Of a DNA stretch of 64,000 nucleotides, positions 40,616 to 50,804 are shown in pieces (the first letter of the stretch is position 1; every line of letters begins with the position of its first letter). Where the stretch lies: assembly GCF_014201315.1 (NCBI RefSeq), contig NZ_JACHDY010000002.1, forward strand, positions 124,001 through 188,000, in the 5' to 3' direction. The position numbers were made by a program, and so were the translations under genes. This DNA is from Edaphobacter lichenicola. Lineage in GTDB: Bacteria > Acidobacteriota > Terriglobia > Terriglobales > Acidobacteriaceae. The notes under the pieces are model-generated. The model searched no databases. It worked only from the letters and a program-made list of their open reading frames with translations, and had not been told where the DNA came from.

Positions 40616-41690
40616 ACTCCTCCGGATGCAGCATCCGGTCAAAAACCTGCGCAATATAGCTCACGGCATTCATCGTGTTCTCGTAGTGCATCCGCTTCGG
40701 CCCAATCACTCCCACCGTCCCGCGGCTCTCCCCGCCCATCCGCGCCGGCGCAGCAATCAACACAAGTCCCGCCATTTCAGGAGCTTGCTCCTCCAGATCA
40801 AACACCACCCGCACGCTCTCCTGCCGCGCATCGATGTAAGCATTCAACAGCTCCACCAGCCGCTGCTTCGCCTCGAGCGCCGTCAACACCTCCCGCAGCC
40901 TCTCCCTATCCTCTTGAGAACCAACAAGATTCGCCACCCCATCCACATAAACCGTCTGCACCGGCACATCCATCTCCGGCACCGCCTTCACCCAAAGCTG
41001 CTGCACCGAGTTCAGCAACCGCTGATACTCACTCTTCTCCCGCTCCACCAACCGCGCAATCTCCACCCGAACCCGCTCCACGCTCCACCCGCGAAAGTTC
41101 TCATTCAGAAAATTAGCCGCAACCTCTAACTCCCTCACCGTCAAGTCTTTATCAAGCGCCAACACCCGATCCCGCACCAGCCCGCTGCGCGTTACCACCA
41201 CCGCCAGCACCCGCGCCGGAGCCAACCGCGAAAAGTGCACATGCTCCAGCATGTCTCCATCCGCAGCCGCTGCAATGGCCACGCCCACACCGCTTGACAG
41301 CGTAGCCAGCACATGCGAGGTCCTCTCCAACACCGCCTGCGTCCCCGCAACTCCAACAAAACTCAAGTCAATCTGCGACCGCGACCGCGCCGACAAACGC
41401 GCCGCATCGATCCTCGGGTTCACCCCGCCGCTCAACTGCTCCACAAACATCCGAAACGCCCGAGCCGTAGGCACCCGCCCAGCCGAGGTATGCGGCTGCT
41501 CCAGCAAACCCGCGTCCGCCAGTTCCGCCATCTCGTTCCGCACCGTAGCCGGGCTAAGCCCCACGCTCTCACCGCTTTGCAGCCGAGCAATCGTCCCCGA
41601 CCCAACCGGCTCGCCCGTCTCGATGTAGCTCTCGATAATGGCGGTCAGAATAGCTCTCTGCCGCGCCGTAACCCGCTCCGCATCCGCCAT
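40614..41690 (-). CDS. hrcA: Heat-inducible transcription repressor HrcA
   Basis: DNA-binding repressor of heat-shock genes that normally acts on the CIRCE operator. The 358-residue protein starts MADAERVTARQRAILTAIIE and has the winged-helix motif GSGTIARLQSGESVGLSPATVRNEMAELADAGLLEQPHTSAGRVPTAR-like region, followed by the GAF-like dimer domain and RLREVLTALEAKQRLVELLN. GGAGG lies seven bases before the ATG at 41690. First gene of hrcA-grpE-dnaJ. I could not find a CIRCE inverted repeat (TTAGCACTC-N9-GAGTGCTAA) upstream or elsewhere in the window. Confidence 0.96.
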   Translation of the reverse strand: MADAERVTARQRAILTAIIESYIETGEPVGSGTIARLQSGESVGLSPATVRNEMAELADAGLLEQPHTSAGRVPTARAFRMFVEQLSGGVNPRIDAARLSARSRSQIDLSFVGVAGTQAVLERTSHVLATLSSGVGVAIAAAADGDMLEHVHFSRLAPARVLAVVVTRSGLVRDRVLALDKDLTVRELEVAANFLNENFRGWSVERVRVEIARLVEREKSEYQRLLNSVQQLWVKAVPEMDVPVQTVYVDGVANLVGSQEDRERLREVLTALEAKQRLVELLNAYIDARQESVRVVFDLEEQAPEMAGLVLIAAPARMGGESRGTVGVIGPKRMHYENTMNAVSYIAQVFDRMLHPEE

Positions 41691-41733
41691 TCGTCCCTCC
41701 ACCCTTAACTTTACGCCAACCCGTCAAGCGCCT

Positions 41734-41924
41734 CTGCCCTGCCGGAGGGGCCCGCTGCGGGGGCAGTCACTTCGTGACGCGTATACCGGTCTCGGCAAGA
41801 TGATCTGCATCGGTCCTCCCGTCGGTCGGAATCATCTTCCCTCGCGACCAACGGGAGCGCCACGCGAAGCGGTACACAAGTCACGAAGTGACCGCCCCGC
41901 GCGCAGCGGGCCCGTCCGGCAGGA
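41734..41924. repeat. R4 composite hairpin element, inverted pair, copy 1
   Basis: Two R4 units in opposite orientation around about 60 bases. Each unit has a GTCAC-GAA-GTGAC hairpin, a G/C stem with loop GCGCA, and a CCGTCCGGCAGGAC end; between them are CGACCAACGGGAG arms. It fills the hrcA to mrp spacer. Confidence 0.9.
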
Positions 41925-41932
41925 CAAGCAAT

Positions 41933-42766
41933 TTACGAAATCTCCAGCACATCCTCCGTCTTCGCAGCAATCGCCTTAGCTCTCTCCGCAACCTTAGCCG
42001 CAACCTCATAAAAGCTCTTAGCCAGCTTCGAATCAGGCCCCGCCAGCGCCACAGGAAGCCCCTTATCCCCACCCTCTCGAATCTGCGGATCAAGCTCCAC
42101 AGCCCCAAGAAACTCCAGCCCAAACTGCGCCGCCGTCCGCTCCGTCCCACCCGCGCCAAACACGTCGATCACCTGACCATCCGCGAGCGTCATCTGCGAC
42201 ATATTCTCCACCAGGCCAATCACCTCCACCTTCACCTGATGAAACATCTCCAACGCCTTCCGCGCATCCTGCAGCGCCACGCCCGACCCCGTCGAAACCA
42301 CCACCGCCCCCGTCAAAGGCACCGTCTGCACCAGCGAGATCACCACATCGCCCGTCCCAGGAGGCAGATCGACAATTAGATAATCCAGCTCCCCCCACTC
42401 CACCTGCTGCAGAAACTGCCGGATGATCTGGTGCAGCATCGGCCCGCGCATCACCATCGGCTTGTCGCCGGGCGAGATCAGCCCCACAGAAATAAACTTC
42501 ACCCCATGCGCCAGAATCGGCTCAATCCGGTTCTCCCCCACAATATTCGGCTGCCGCGTCACGCCCAGCATCATCGGCACATTCGGCCCATAGATGTCGG
42601 CATCGATCAACCCAACCCGATATCCCAGCCTCACCAGCGAAACCGCCAGGTTCACCGCAACGGTCGTCTTCCCCACTCCGCCTTTGCCACTGCCAATCGC
42701 CACCACATGCGCTACTCCCGGCAAAGGCTGCGGCCCCTGCGGTGCTCCTGCTCCCATATGTCCCAT
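41933..42766 (-). CDS. mrp: Mrp/ApbC-family iron-sulfur carrier ATPase
   Basis: P-loop NTPase that binds and transfers Fe-S clusters; cytoplasmic. The 277-residue protein has the deviant Walker A SGKGGVGKTTVAVNLA, DADIYGPNVPMMLG, the switch LPPGTGDVVISLVQ and LVENMS, all diagnostic of Mrp/NBP35 proteins. The usual N-terminal DUF59 domain is missing; instead there are about 20 Gly/Pro-rich residues. The CxxC of many members is not obvious after VENMS (ADGQVIDVFGAGG instead), so cluster binding may differ. AAGGGGA lies seven bases before the ATG. Confidence 0.93.
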   Translation of the reverse strand: MGHMGAGAPQGPQPLPGVAHVVAIGSGKGGVGKTTVAVNLAVSLVRLGYRVGLIDADIYGPNVPMMLGVTRQPNIVGENRIEPILAHGVKFISVGLISPGDKPMVMRGPMLHQIIRQFLQQVEWGELDYLIVDLPPGTGDVVISLVQTVPLTGAVVVSTGSGVALQDARKALEMFHQVKVEVIGLVENMSQMTLADGQVIDVFGAGGTERTAAQFGLEFLGAVELDPQIREGGDKGLPVALAGPDSKLAKSFYEVAAKVAERAKAIAAKTEDVLEIS

Positions 42767-42800
42767 AAAATCCCCTTTTTACTTTCACTTGCAATCGGAA

Positions 42801-43361
42801 TCACTTTTTAGCTTCCTCACCCGTATCACGCGTAAACGAAAACGTTCCTGTTATTCCATATTTCTGACCATCACCGCTGCGCTCCCATACATAAGAAAAG
42901 GTCTTCGGTTGAAGTTCGAATGTAGCTCTATAGATGACTTTCTGCCCATTCCCAGAGGGCTTTTGTTGAGCCACAAATTTACCAAGCCCGTTTTCAGCAA
43001 ATTGCTCTAGACCATCCGTCTGAAATTTTTCCCTTTCCTCGCCCTTCCAATGCAAAATCATTTCCGCCTTTTCAGGTCGCAGTTCGATATATCGGGTTTG
43101 ACGTTCAAAACCATCGTCGCCTTTCCTTCCGTAGGTGTAGTCGACGCGTATTGATTTACCATCTTTCTCTTCAGTCACGAGGAGTTCTAATGGGACACGT
43201 TTTAGGGAGCCATTTTGAAGAGTCTCGTTGTATCCGATCCATCGACCAATAAAATTCTTGTATATATCCAAATTTTGCTGACTACTAGCACTTTGACTTT
43301 CAGAACGCGGGGAAAGATAAAGTAATGCGAGCAGTAGACACATTAGCTTGCGAGTTATCAT
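42801..43361 (-). CDS. Secreted protein of unknown function, AT-rich
   Basis: A 186-residue exported protein that I do not recognise. The N-terminus MITRKLMCLLLALLYLSPRS is a signal peptide. The mature part begins NLDIYKNFIGRWIGYNETLQNG and is mostly beta sequence with many charged turns, resembling lipocalin-like or DUF1579-type barrels that start with a WxG motif. AAAGGAAAA precedes the ATG. Base composition is far richer in A/T than the flanking genes, which suggests recent acquisition. Its neighbours (Mrp and a thioesterase) give no hint of role. Confidence 0.8.
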   Translation of the reverse strand: MITRKLMCLLLALLYLSPRSESQSASSQQNLDIYKNFIGRWIGYNETLQNGSLKRVPLELLVTEEKDGKSIRVDYTYGRKGDDGFERQTRYIELRPEKAEMILHWKGEEREKFQTDGLEQFAENGLGKFVAQQKPSGNGQKVIYRATFELQPKTFSYVWERSGDGQKYGITGTFSFTRDTGEEAKK

Positions 43362-43394
43362 GCGAATATTTTCCTTTCAAGATTTGCGGTCAGG

Positions 43395-43916
43395 TCAAAC
43401 ATGCCATCCCGCCCCTAACGCAGCCCTCATCTCCTTCTTCCTCTGCGTCTCTCCTGCCCGCATCTCGCGCCTGCGCCCCGCATCTTCAAACCTGCGCTTT
43501 TGATGATCTGTCTCCGGCACCACCTGTGGCACCACCAGCCGGTTCCCCTCTCGATCCACGGCGACAAACGTTAGATAAGCCGAAGAAACATGCCGCAATC
43601 TCTGCTCCCGCACATCCTCCACCATCACGCGCACCCCAATCTCCATCGACGTTCGAAACGCCCGGTTCACACTCGCCTTCAAGATCAGCAGCTCTCCAAC
43701 CCGTACCGGAGCAACAAAGTCCAGATGATCCATGCTCGCCGTCACCGTAAACGCCCGCGCATGCCGGCTGGCGGCCATAGCGCCAACCAGATCGATGTAC
43801 TGCATCAAACGCCCGCCAAACAGGCTCCCCAGCGCATTCGAGTCCGCCGGCAACACGATCTCACTTCGCTCCGACTGCGACTCCGCTACTGTCCGCTCTA
43901 AAACCAAATCGCTCAT
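43395..43916 (-). CDS. Acyl-CoA thioesterase, hotdog fold
   Basis: Hydrolyses acyl-CoA esters; cytoplasmic. From the ATG at 43916 the 173-residue protein shows the YciA/BACH-type core: LPADSNALGSLFGGRLMQYIDLVGAMAASRHA with the catalytic Asp region, then VTASMDHLDFVAPVRVGELLILKA and VSSAYLTFVAVDREG. The last 40 residues are an Arg/Glu-rich helix. An in-frame codon 18 residues upstream is less likely. TAGACT lies seven bases before the ATG, but AGGA is also present, so the initiation mode is ambiguous. Confidence 0.9.
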   Translation of the reverse strand: MSDLVLERTVAESQSERSEIVLPADSNALGSLFGGRLMQYIDLVGAMAASRHARAFTVTASMDHLDFVAPVRVGELLILKASVNRAFRTSMEIGVRVMVEDVREQRLRHVSSAYLTFVAVDREGNRLVVPQVVPETDHQKRRFEDAGRRREMRAGETQRKKEMRAALGAGWHV

Positions 43917-43923
43917 TCCTACA

Positions 43924-43929
43924 AGTCTA
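43924..43929 (-). promoter_or_regulatory. TANNNT hexamer, candidate -10 upstream of thioesterase gene
   Basis: TAGACT ends seven bases before the ATG at 43916. A short AGGA overlaps the spacer, so this is the weakest member of the set. Confidence 0.3.
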
Positions 43930-44130
43930 AATCCCCAGAACACTGACCGCGGATCAGCGCGGATAAGCACGGATCAAAAGCACCAGATTGGAACGAAGAA
44001 TCCAACATCGCCAAACAATCGATCTACAGACCATCTACAGGCCCAAGCGCCTCGAAGAACTTTCAAAGCTCCCCACCTGATCCGTGCTCATCGCGCCAAC
44101 CCGCGGTCGGCATTCCGCTTCTAGACCCAC

Positions 44131-44136
44131 TAGAAT
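44131..44136 (+). promoter_or_regulatory. TANNNT hexamer, candidate -10 for leaderless TPR mRNA
   Basis: TAGAAT ends six bases before the ATG at 44143; the spacer CCAGCT has no Shine-Dalgarno match. Confidence 0.45.
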
Positions 44137-44142
44137 CCAGCT

Positions 44143-44454
44143 ATGGACAAGATTGCCGCTCTCACCGAAATCCTCACCACCGACCCTACCAACGCCTTCG
44201 CCCGCTACGGCCTCGCCATGGAGCACATCAGTCAGGGCCACACCGACACCGCCCTCGCCGAATTCACCACCCTCATCTACCACAGCCCCGACTACGTCCC
44301 CGCCTATCAGATGTCCGCACAGACCCTCGCCAAACTAGGCCGTACCAAAGAGGCCCTCGATCGCCTCCACCACGGCATCGCCACCGCCAACCGCACCAAC
44401 AACCAGCATGCCCTCGCCGAGATGGAAGCCCTCCGCGACGACCTCACACTCTAA
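44143..44454 (+). CDS. Small tetratricopeptide-repeat protein
   Basis: A 103-residue helical protein with about two and a half TPR units: NAFARYGLAMEHISQGHTDTALAEFTTLI, followed by YVPAYQMSAQTLAKLGRTKEALDRLHHGI and a capping helix. No signal peptide, so it is cytoplasmic and probably a protein-protein adaptor. It lies 130 bases before the MoxR-like gene in the same direction. The ATG at 44143 has no ribosome site but TAGAAT six bases upstream. Confidence 0.87.
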   Translation: MDKIAALTEILTTDPTNAFARYGLAMEHISQGHTDTALAEFTTLIYHSPDYVPAYQMSAQTLAKLGRTKEALDRLHHGIATANRTNNQHALAEMEALRDDLTL

Positions 44455-44572
44455 AACCGCAGACAAACACAAAGACAAACACAATCCGCCTCCGACACTG
44501 AAAATTATCGGCATTTGTTTCACCTCAGCCTACGCTGGCCTGCATCCGAACCCTTCGCCCCCGCCAAACATC

Positions 44573-44578
44573 TATACT
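44573..44578 (+). promoter_or_regulatory. TANNNT hexamer, candidate -10 for leaderless moxR-like mRNA
   Basis: TATACT ends five bases before the ATG at 44584, with no ribosome site between. Confidence 0.45.
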
Positions 44579-44583
44579 TAGAC

Positions 44584-46116
<1,533 letters not shown>

Positions 46117-46192
46117 ACGTACTTCCCTACCGCTTGAGGAAAATCCCGAGACAGATCCGGACTTTCCTCAAGCAGCTTCGAACTCCAACTCT

Positions 46193-46612
46193 ATGCTCCT
46201 CACCTCCACCCTCGCGCTGCTCGCCCTCGCCGTCACCCCAGAGAGGCCGCGCCCCCACATCTCCGATCCGCAACTCAACGACATCGCCACCATCCTCGCC
46301 CACGACGAAGGCTGGCCCCTGGGCGACCCCGACTACACGCTCGACCCCATGCATCCCGACACCGACGACGGCTTCGACTCAATCGGTATCTACAAAAAAG
46401 CCCACCTCGTCCGCATGTACTCCATCGACCGCACCACCGGCGACGTAGTCGACTTCCTCCGTGGCTGCCAGGTCTTCCGCTTCGACGACATCAAGTCGTT
46501 CCAATCCAAAATCAGACAGCAATCTCAAGCTCCCCCACTCACCGACAAGCAGCTCGCAGCCAAGGCCGGCTGTCCCCAACTCACCGTCGTCAACACCCGC
46601 TGGGTCCACTAG
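46193..46612 (+). CDS. Small secreted protein between MoxR and VWA genes, unrecognised
   Basis: A 139-residue protein whose N-terminus MLLTSTLALLALAVTPERPR looks like a short signal peptide. The mature part is acidic (HDEGWPLGDPDYTLDPMHPD, DTDDGFDSIGIYKKAHLVRM) with two cysteines, CQVFRF and CPQLTV, that could form a disulfide. No family is recognised. It begins 76 bases after the MoxR-like stop and ends nine bases before the VWA start, so it is embedded in that operon. An exported protein between two cytoplasmic partners is odd. Confidence 0.75.
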   Translation: MLLTSTLALLALAVTPERPRPHISDPQLNDIATILAHDEGWPLGDPDYTLDPMHPDTDDGFDSIGIYKKAHLVRMYSIDRTTGDVVDFLRGCQVFRFDDIKSFQSKIRQQSQAPPLTDKQLAAKAGCPQLTVVNTRWVH

Positions 46613-46621
46613 GTCCACACT

Positions 46622-47866
46622 ATGAAGCGCGTTCGATACACAAAGTTCACCGGCGACCTCGCCTCCTCCTTCGGCCTCGAAGACCTCATGCAGGCCCTCT
46701 CCGACTTCCTGCTCGACTCCGGCTTCAACGACCCCATGTCCCGCTTCCAGGAGTTCGACGGCGACCAGACCATGGAGAATCTCCGCGAAGCCATCCGCCA
46801 GGCCCTCGACTCCGGCGACATCTTCGACGACGAAGCCCAGGAAAAGTACGAAGCACTCTCCGAAGACCAGGTCGAAGAACTCATCGACCAGATCATCCAG
46901 AAGATGCAGGAGCAGAACTTCATCAACGCCGAGATGCCCGAGCAAGGAAAGGGCGAACAAGGCGACGGCAACGGCGAAGCCCGCTTCGAGGTCACCGACA
47001 AGGGCATGGACTTCCTCGGCTACAAAGCCCTCCGCGAGCTCCTCGGCCCCCTCGGCAAATCCAACCTCGGCCGCCACGACACCCGCCACGAAGCCGCCGG
47101 CGTCGAGACCAACGGCAGCACCAAGCTCTACGAGTTCGGCGACACCCTAAATCTGGATATCACCGCCACGCTCTCCAGCGTATTCGCTCGCGAGGGTCTG
47201 GCCACTGCTATCGAGGGAGAAGAGCACGCCCCACTCAACATCTACCACTCCGACGTCCACGTCCACCAGTCCGACTACCAATCCTCCTGCGCCACAGTCG
47301 TCCTGCTCGACTGCTCCCACTCCATGATCCTCTACGGCGAAGATCGTTTCACACCCGCCAAGCGCGTCGCCATGGCCCTCTCGCACCTCATCCGCACGCA
47401 GTTCCCCGGCGACACCCTCAATCTCGTCCTCTTCCACGACACCGCCGAAGAGATCCCCGTCTCGCAACTCTCCCGCGTCAAGGTCGGCCCGCACTACACC
47501 AACACCCGCGAAGGCCTCCGCATGGCGCAGCGCATCCTCGCCCGCCAGAACAAAGACATGAAGCAGATCGTCATGATCACCGACGGCAAGCCCTCGGCCC
47601 TCACCCTCCCCGACGGCCGCATCTACAAAAACGCCTTCGGCCTCGACCCCCTCGTCATCTCCGAGACCCTCGAAGAAGTAGCCCGCTGCAAGCGTTCCAA
47701 CATCATGATCAACACCTTCATGCTCGCCAGCGACTTCTCTCTCGTGCAGTTCGTCCAGCAGGTCAGCGCGATGTGCCGCGGCAAAGCCTACTTCACCACC
47801 CCGGAAAATCTAGGCAACTATCTGCTTATGGACTTCATGTCCCGCCGCATGAAAACCATCCACTAA
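46622..47866 (+). CDS. VWA-domain protein, partner of the MoxR-like ATPase
   Basis: Cytoplasmic protein of 414 residues. The N-terminal 190 residues are an acidic helical region ([37 protein letters not shown]) and a [12 protein letters not shown] hinge. The C-terminal VWA domain holds a full MIDAS motif DCSHS, then [10 protein letters not shown] and MITDGKPSA. This pairing of an Mg-chelatase-like ATPase with a VWA protein (as in the COG1239/COG4867 type) resembles the chelatase I/D arrangement. The target is unknown. It ends with MKTIH, and an 18-base near-copy of its last codons lies 36 bases downstream. Confidence 0.9.
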   Translation: MKRVRYTKFTGDLASSFGLEDLMQALSDFLLDSGFNDPMSRFQEFDGDQTMENLREAIRQALDSGDIFDDEAQEKYEALSEDQVEELIDQIIQKMQEQNFINAEMPEQGKGEQGDGNGEARFEVTDKGMDFLGYKALRELLGPLGKSNLGRHDTRHEAAGVETNGSTKLYEFGDTLNLDITATLSSVFAREGLATAIEGEEHAPLNIYHSDVHVHQSDYQSSCATVVLLDCSHSMILYGEDRFTPAKRVAMALSHLIRTQFPGDTLNLVLFHDTAEEIPVSQLSRVKVGPHYTNTREGLRMAQRILARQNKDMKQIVMITDGKPSALTLPDGRIYKNAFGLDPLVISETLEEVARCKRSNIMINTFMLASDFSLVQFVQQVSAMCRGKAYFTTPENLGNYLLMDFMSRRMKTIH

Positions 47867-47938
47867 AATCGAGCGGACCATTCAGCAGCTCGCTAAGCGC
47901 CAATGAAGACCATCCACTAGATCCCAAACAAAAATCCT

Positions 47939-48034
47939 TCCGACCAACGGGAGGCCCCGACCTTCACTAGCCACGACAAGGTATACAAGTCACGAAGTGA
48001 CCGCCCTCCGCGCAGGAGGCCCGTCCGGCAGGAC
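47939..48034 (+). repeat. R4 composite hairpin element, copy 2
   Basis: Single R4 unit: CCGACCAACGGGAGG arm, GGTATACAAGTCACGAAGTG hairpin, stem CCCTCC / GGAGG around GCGCA, CCCGTCCGGCAGGAC end. Stem bases differ from copies 1 and 4 in both arms. Confidence 0.92.
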
Positions 48035-48066
48035 AACACTCATCTATCATCACCAAAAGGAGAACG

Positions 48067-48825
48067 ATGGGCATAGGCTGGGCACATATCGGCACCTCAA
48101 TCACAGCCTCCTTCCTGGCCTCCCTTGTCGAGTGCGTAGAAGCCCTCACCGTAGTCCTCGCCGTGGGCAGCGTCCGCGGCTGGCGCTCGGCCCTCATCGG
48201 CAGCGCTTCAGCCATCGCCGTTCTCCTCCTCATCATCGCAGCGCTTGGGACTGCCCTCACCCACATCCCTCTGCACATCCTTCAACTCACCGTAGGCACT
48301 CTCCTCCTCCTCTTCGGTCTGCGCTGGCTGCGCAAAGCCATCCTCAGAGCCGCCGGCCTCATCCCCCTTCACGACGAAGCTGCAGCCTTCTCGAAGAACA
48401 CCGCGGCCATGCGTCAGCACGGCAACCTCCCCGCCGCCTGGGACAAGATCGCCTTCGCCGCCGCCTTCAACATCACCATGCTCGAAGGCACCGAGGTCGT
48501 CTTCATCGTCATCGCCATCGGTGCAGGCCGCGCCGGCACGCTCCTCCCCGCCAGCCTCGGTGCCGTAGCAGCGCTCCTCGTAGTCACCGCCCTCGGCTTC
48601 ATCCTTCACCGCCCGCTCGCGCGAGTCCCCGAGAACACCCTCAAGTTCATCGTCGGTGTCCTGCTCTCCGCCTTCGGAACTTTCTGGGTCGGCGAGGGCC
48701 TGCACCTCCAATGGCCAGCAGCCGACTGGTCCATCCTCGCCCTCATCGCAGCCTACCTGCTCCTCGCCCTGGCGACGGTGCCCCTCTGCCGCAACCGCTC
48801 GCAAACTGTAGCATCGATCCCATAA
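48067..48825 (+). CDS. COG4280-like polytopic membrane protein
   Basis: Membrane protein of 252 residues with six to seven hydrophobic helices in two similar halves. Each half has an acidic signature in a helix: SLVECVEALTVVLAVG at residue 20 and MLEGTEVVFIVIAIG near residue 140. The E-x-x-E pattern resembles the iron permease FTR1 and TMEM165-type cation carriers, which suggests a cation transporter, but this is inference. A charged loop with a DEAA stretch links the halves. AAAAGGAGA is seven bases before the ATG. The 72-residue membrane protein follows after ten bases and is likely its partner. Confidence 0.82.
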   Translation: MGIGWAHIGTSITASFLASLVECVEALTVVLAVGSVRGWRSALIGSASAIAVLLLIIAALGTALTHIPLHILQLTVGTLLLLFGLRWLRKAILRAAGLIPLHDEAAAFSKNTAAMRQHGNLPAAWDKIAFAAAFNITMLEGTEVVFIVIAIGAGRAGTLLPASLGAVAALLVVTALGFILHRPLARVPENTLKFIVGVLLSAFGTFWVGEGLHLQWPAADWSILALIAAYLLLALATVPLCRNRSQTVASIP

Positions 48826-48835
48826 GGAGACCGCC

Positions 48836-49054
48836 ATGAACCCGATCAAAACCATCCTGCGCGAGATCTTCGGCCTCTTCGTCGACGACGGCACCTTCGC
48901 CCTCGCCATCCTCCTCTGGCTCTTTGTCGTGCGGACCCTCTCGCCTCATCTCGGCAACGCCTCCGCATGGTCAGGCCCCATCCTCTTCTTCGGACTAGCC
49001 CTCATCCTGATCGAAAGCGCCGCCCGCTACTCCAGGCGGCGGACTCTCAAGTAA
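48836..49054 (+). CDS. Small two-helix membrane protein, partner of COG4280-like protein
   Basis: A 72-residue protein, MNPIKTILREIFGLFVDDGT followed by hydrophobic segment FALAILLWLFVVRTL and a second segment PILFFGLALILIESAAR with an Arg-rich end. AAGGAGACC lies seven bases before the ATG. It starts ten bases after the preceding stop, so the two are surely cotranscribed. No family is recognised. Confidence 0.8.
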   Translation: MNPIKTILREIFGLFVDDGTFALAILLWLFVVRTLSPHLGNASAWSGPILFFGLALILIESAARYSRRRTLK

Positions 49055-49057
49055 CTC

Positions 49058-50635
49058 CTAGTGATGCAGGTCCAGCCCAAACTTCGGCGCTGACTTCGTC
49101 CCACTCACCTTCACAGGAATCACCGCACCAGCCCCATCTTTTTTGAAGAATGGATCAACCGGCTTCAGCAGAATCGACTTCCACCTCGAAGCCACCATCT
49201 GCGACACCTTCGCCTTAGTCCGCACCTTCCCCTCAAACTCGAAGCGCTCTCCATCCAGCGTGTACTCTCCCGCCAGCATCACATCCGCTCCTGGCAAACT
49301 GTAGTTCAGTTTGCTGAAACGAAGCCTTCCAGCATCCATCACAAACTCTCCCACCATCTCCGAGTGCACGTCCTCCGCACCAGGTTTTGCGGCCTTAGGA
49401 TCTCCCTGCGCCCGCAGGCTCAACATATCCACCTTGTCCTCCACCTCGGGATTGGTGAAATGAATCTGCTCAAGCGTAAAGCCGCCCTTCAATCCAATCT
49501 TCTTCGACACGCTCTCCGGCCCCGGACGAATATGCAGTTTGGTCTTCATCCGTAGCCGCCCCGTCATCACCACCGGCGTCGTCTTCACCGCAACCTGCAG
49601 AAAGTCCTGAATCCGCCCCGCCGGCACGTTCACATCCAAATCAATAATGTGCCCCTTGCCCTTCACATTCACCACTGCGCCGCTGCACGTAAACTCCGAC
49701 CCTCCCAATTGTGCCTCTACTGGTTGCAGATACGTGTCCCCGCTGGTCCCATCCACAATCGCATGAAACTTCGTATGCAGCGGAACCGGATGATTCGCCG
49801 TATCCAGCGAAAAGTCCGGCGTCTCGGTCGTCCCATCCACCACAATCCGGTTTAGCTGCCCACTAAACTCACCGACCGAAGACAGCATCCCGCCAATCCC
49901 TTTGATCGTATTCAGATCCGCATGATCAAACGTGTATCTTCCCGTCACAGTCGAATCTCCCGGGCTCTCGTTATTCCACGGACCAAACGTTCCCGCCGCA
50001 TGAATATCTCCCTTCGGAATCGCATTCACCAGCGTCGCATCGTACCTCCACGGCGCATCCGGCCCAACATTCCGCATCACAATGCGGCTCAACTCGAAGT
50101 CCTTCGGCTCCTTGCCCGGCTTGATCGTCCCGAGGATCAGCTTCGAATCATCGAACACAATCTCATCCACCAGGATCTTAATCTTACCCAGATGCCGCTG
50201 TCCCTTTGGCGTCTGCTGACGCATCTCACGCGGCGGAATGTGAATAGCCATGCCCGCAACATGCACCGTTCCAACATGCATAGGCTTCACAAACAAACCC
50301 GACAGACTCGCATGAAACGAAAAATGGCCAAGCGTGATCAGAGGATCCGTCGCCCCGGCCGCAACCACCTCGTCCTGCGGATAGAGGCGCAGCCCATCTC
50401 CAGCTACCTCAAGCCCCTTCCGCACCGAGACCGAAAAGCCCTCCATCTCCACCCTGCTGTTGAAGCGAGTGCTCAGCGTCTCGATCACGCGCCCCTTCAA
50501 AATCGGCATCGCCCGATGAACTACAATCTCGCCGATCACTGCGAGAACGATGACCGCAATCAGCAAAGAGATCAAAATCCAACCCCACATCCCTCGATGC
50601 TTCCGAACCGTCAAATCACTTATCGATTCGTTCAT
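49058..50635 (-). CDS. AsmA-like inner-membrane-anchored protein
   Basis: A 525-residue protein with one N-terminal anchor (MWGWILISLLIAVIVLAVIG, residues 16-37) and a long periplasmic beta-rich part. The segment following the anchor, LKGRVIETLSTRFNSRVEMEGFSVSVRKGLEVAGDGLRL, is typical for AsmA-type proteins, in which family members act in lipid traffic or outer-membrane assembly. The domain between residues 250 and 480 repeats short beta units. Start taken at ATG 50635; the open frame continues upstream for 51 residues with no ribosome site. Nothing in the neighbours links it to the tamB operon. Confidence 0.85.
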   Translation of the reverse strand: MNESISDLTVRKHRGMWGWILISLLIAVIVLAVIGEIVVHRAMPILKGRVIETLSTRFNSRVEMEGFSVSVRKGLEVAGDGLRLYPQDEVVAAGATDPLITLGHFSFHASLSGLFVKPMHVGTVHVAGMAIHIPPREMRQQTPKGQRHLGKIKILVDEIVFDDSKLILGTIKPGKEPKDFELSRIVMRNVGPDAPWRYDATLVNAIPKGDIHAAGTFGPWNNESPGDSTVTGRYTFDHADLNTIKGIGGMLSSVGEFSGQLNRIVVDGTTETPDFSLDTANHPVPLHTKFHAIVDGTSGDTYLQPVEAQLGGSEFTCSGAVVNVKGKGHIIDLDVNVPAGRIQDFLQVAVKTTPVVMTGRLRMKTKLHIRPGPESVSKKIGLKGGFTLEQIHFTNPEVEDKVDMLSLRAQGDPKAAKPGAEDVHSEMVGEFVMDAGRLRFSKLNYSLPGADVMLAGEYTLDGERFEFEGKVRTKAKVSQMVASRWKSILLKPVDPFFKKDGAGAVIPVKVSGTKSAPKFGLDLHH

Positions 50636-50804
50636 GTTTTCAATCACAACTTTCGTGATCTTTTTTGATGCCGAAAAGCTGAAGGGCGGTTTGGGGGCAA
50701 AAGAATCAAAGCCAACACAACCCGACCAATCAAGTCCCGTGATAGCGCTGCAAACAACGTCGTCTACGGAGAAAACGCATCCGCACAATAACGGCGAAGC
50801 TGAG

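Noticed and set aside
41691..41735. CIRCE operator upstream of hrcA
   Set aside because: No TTAGCACTC-N9-GAGTGCTAA or close variant is visible here or before lon, grpE or dnaJ.
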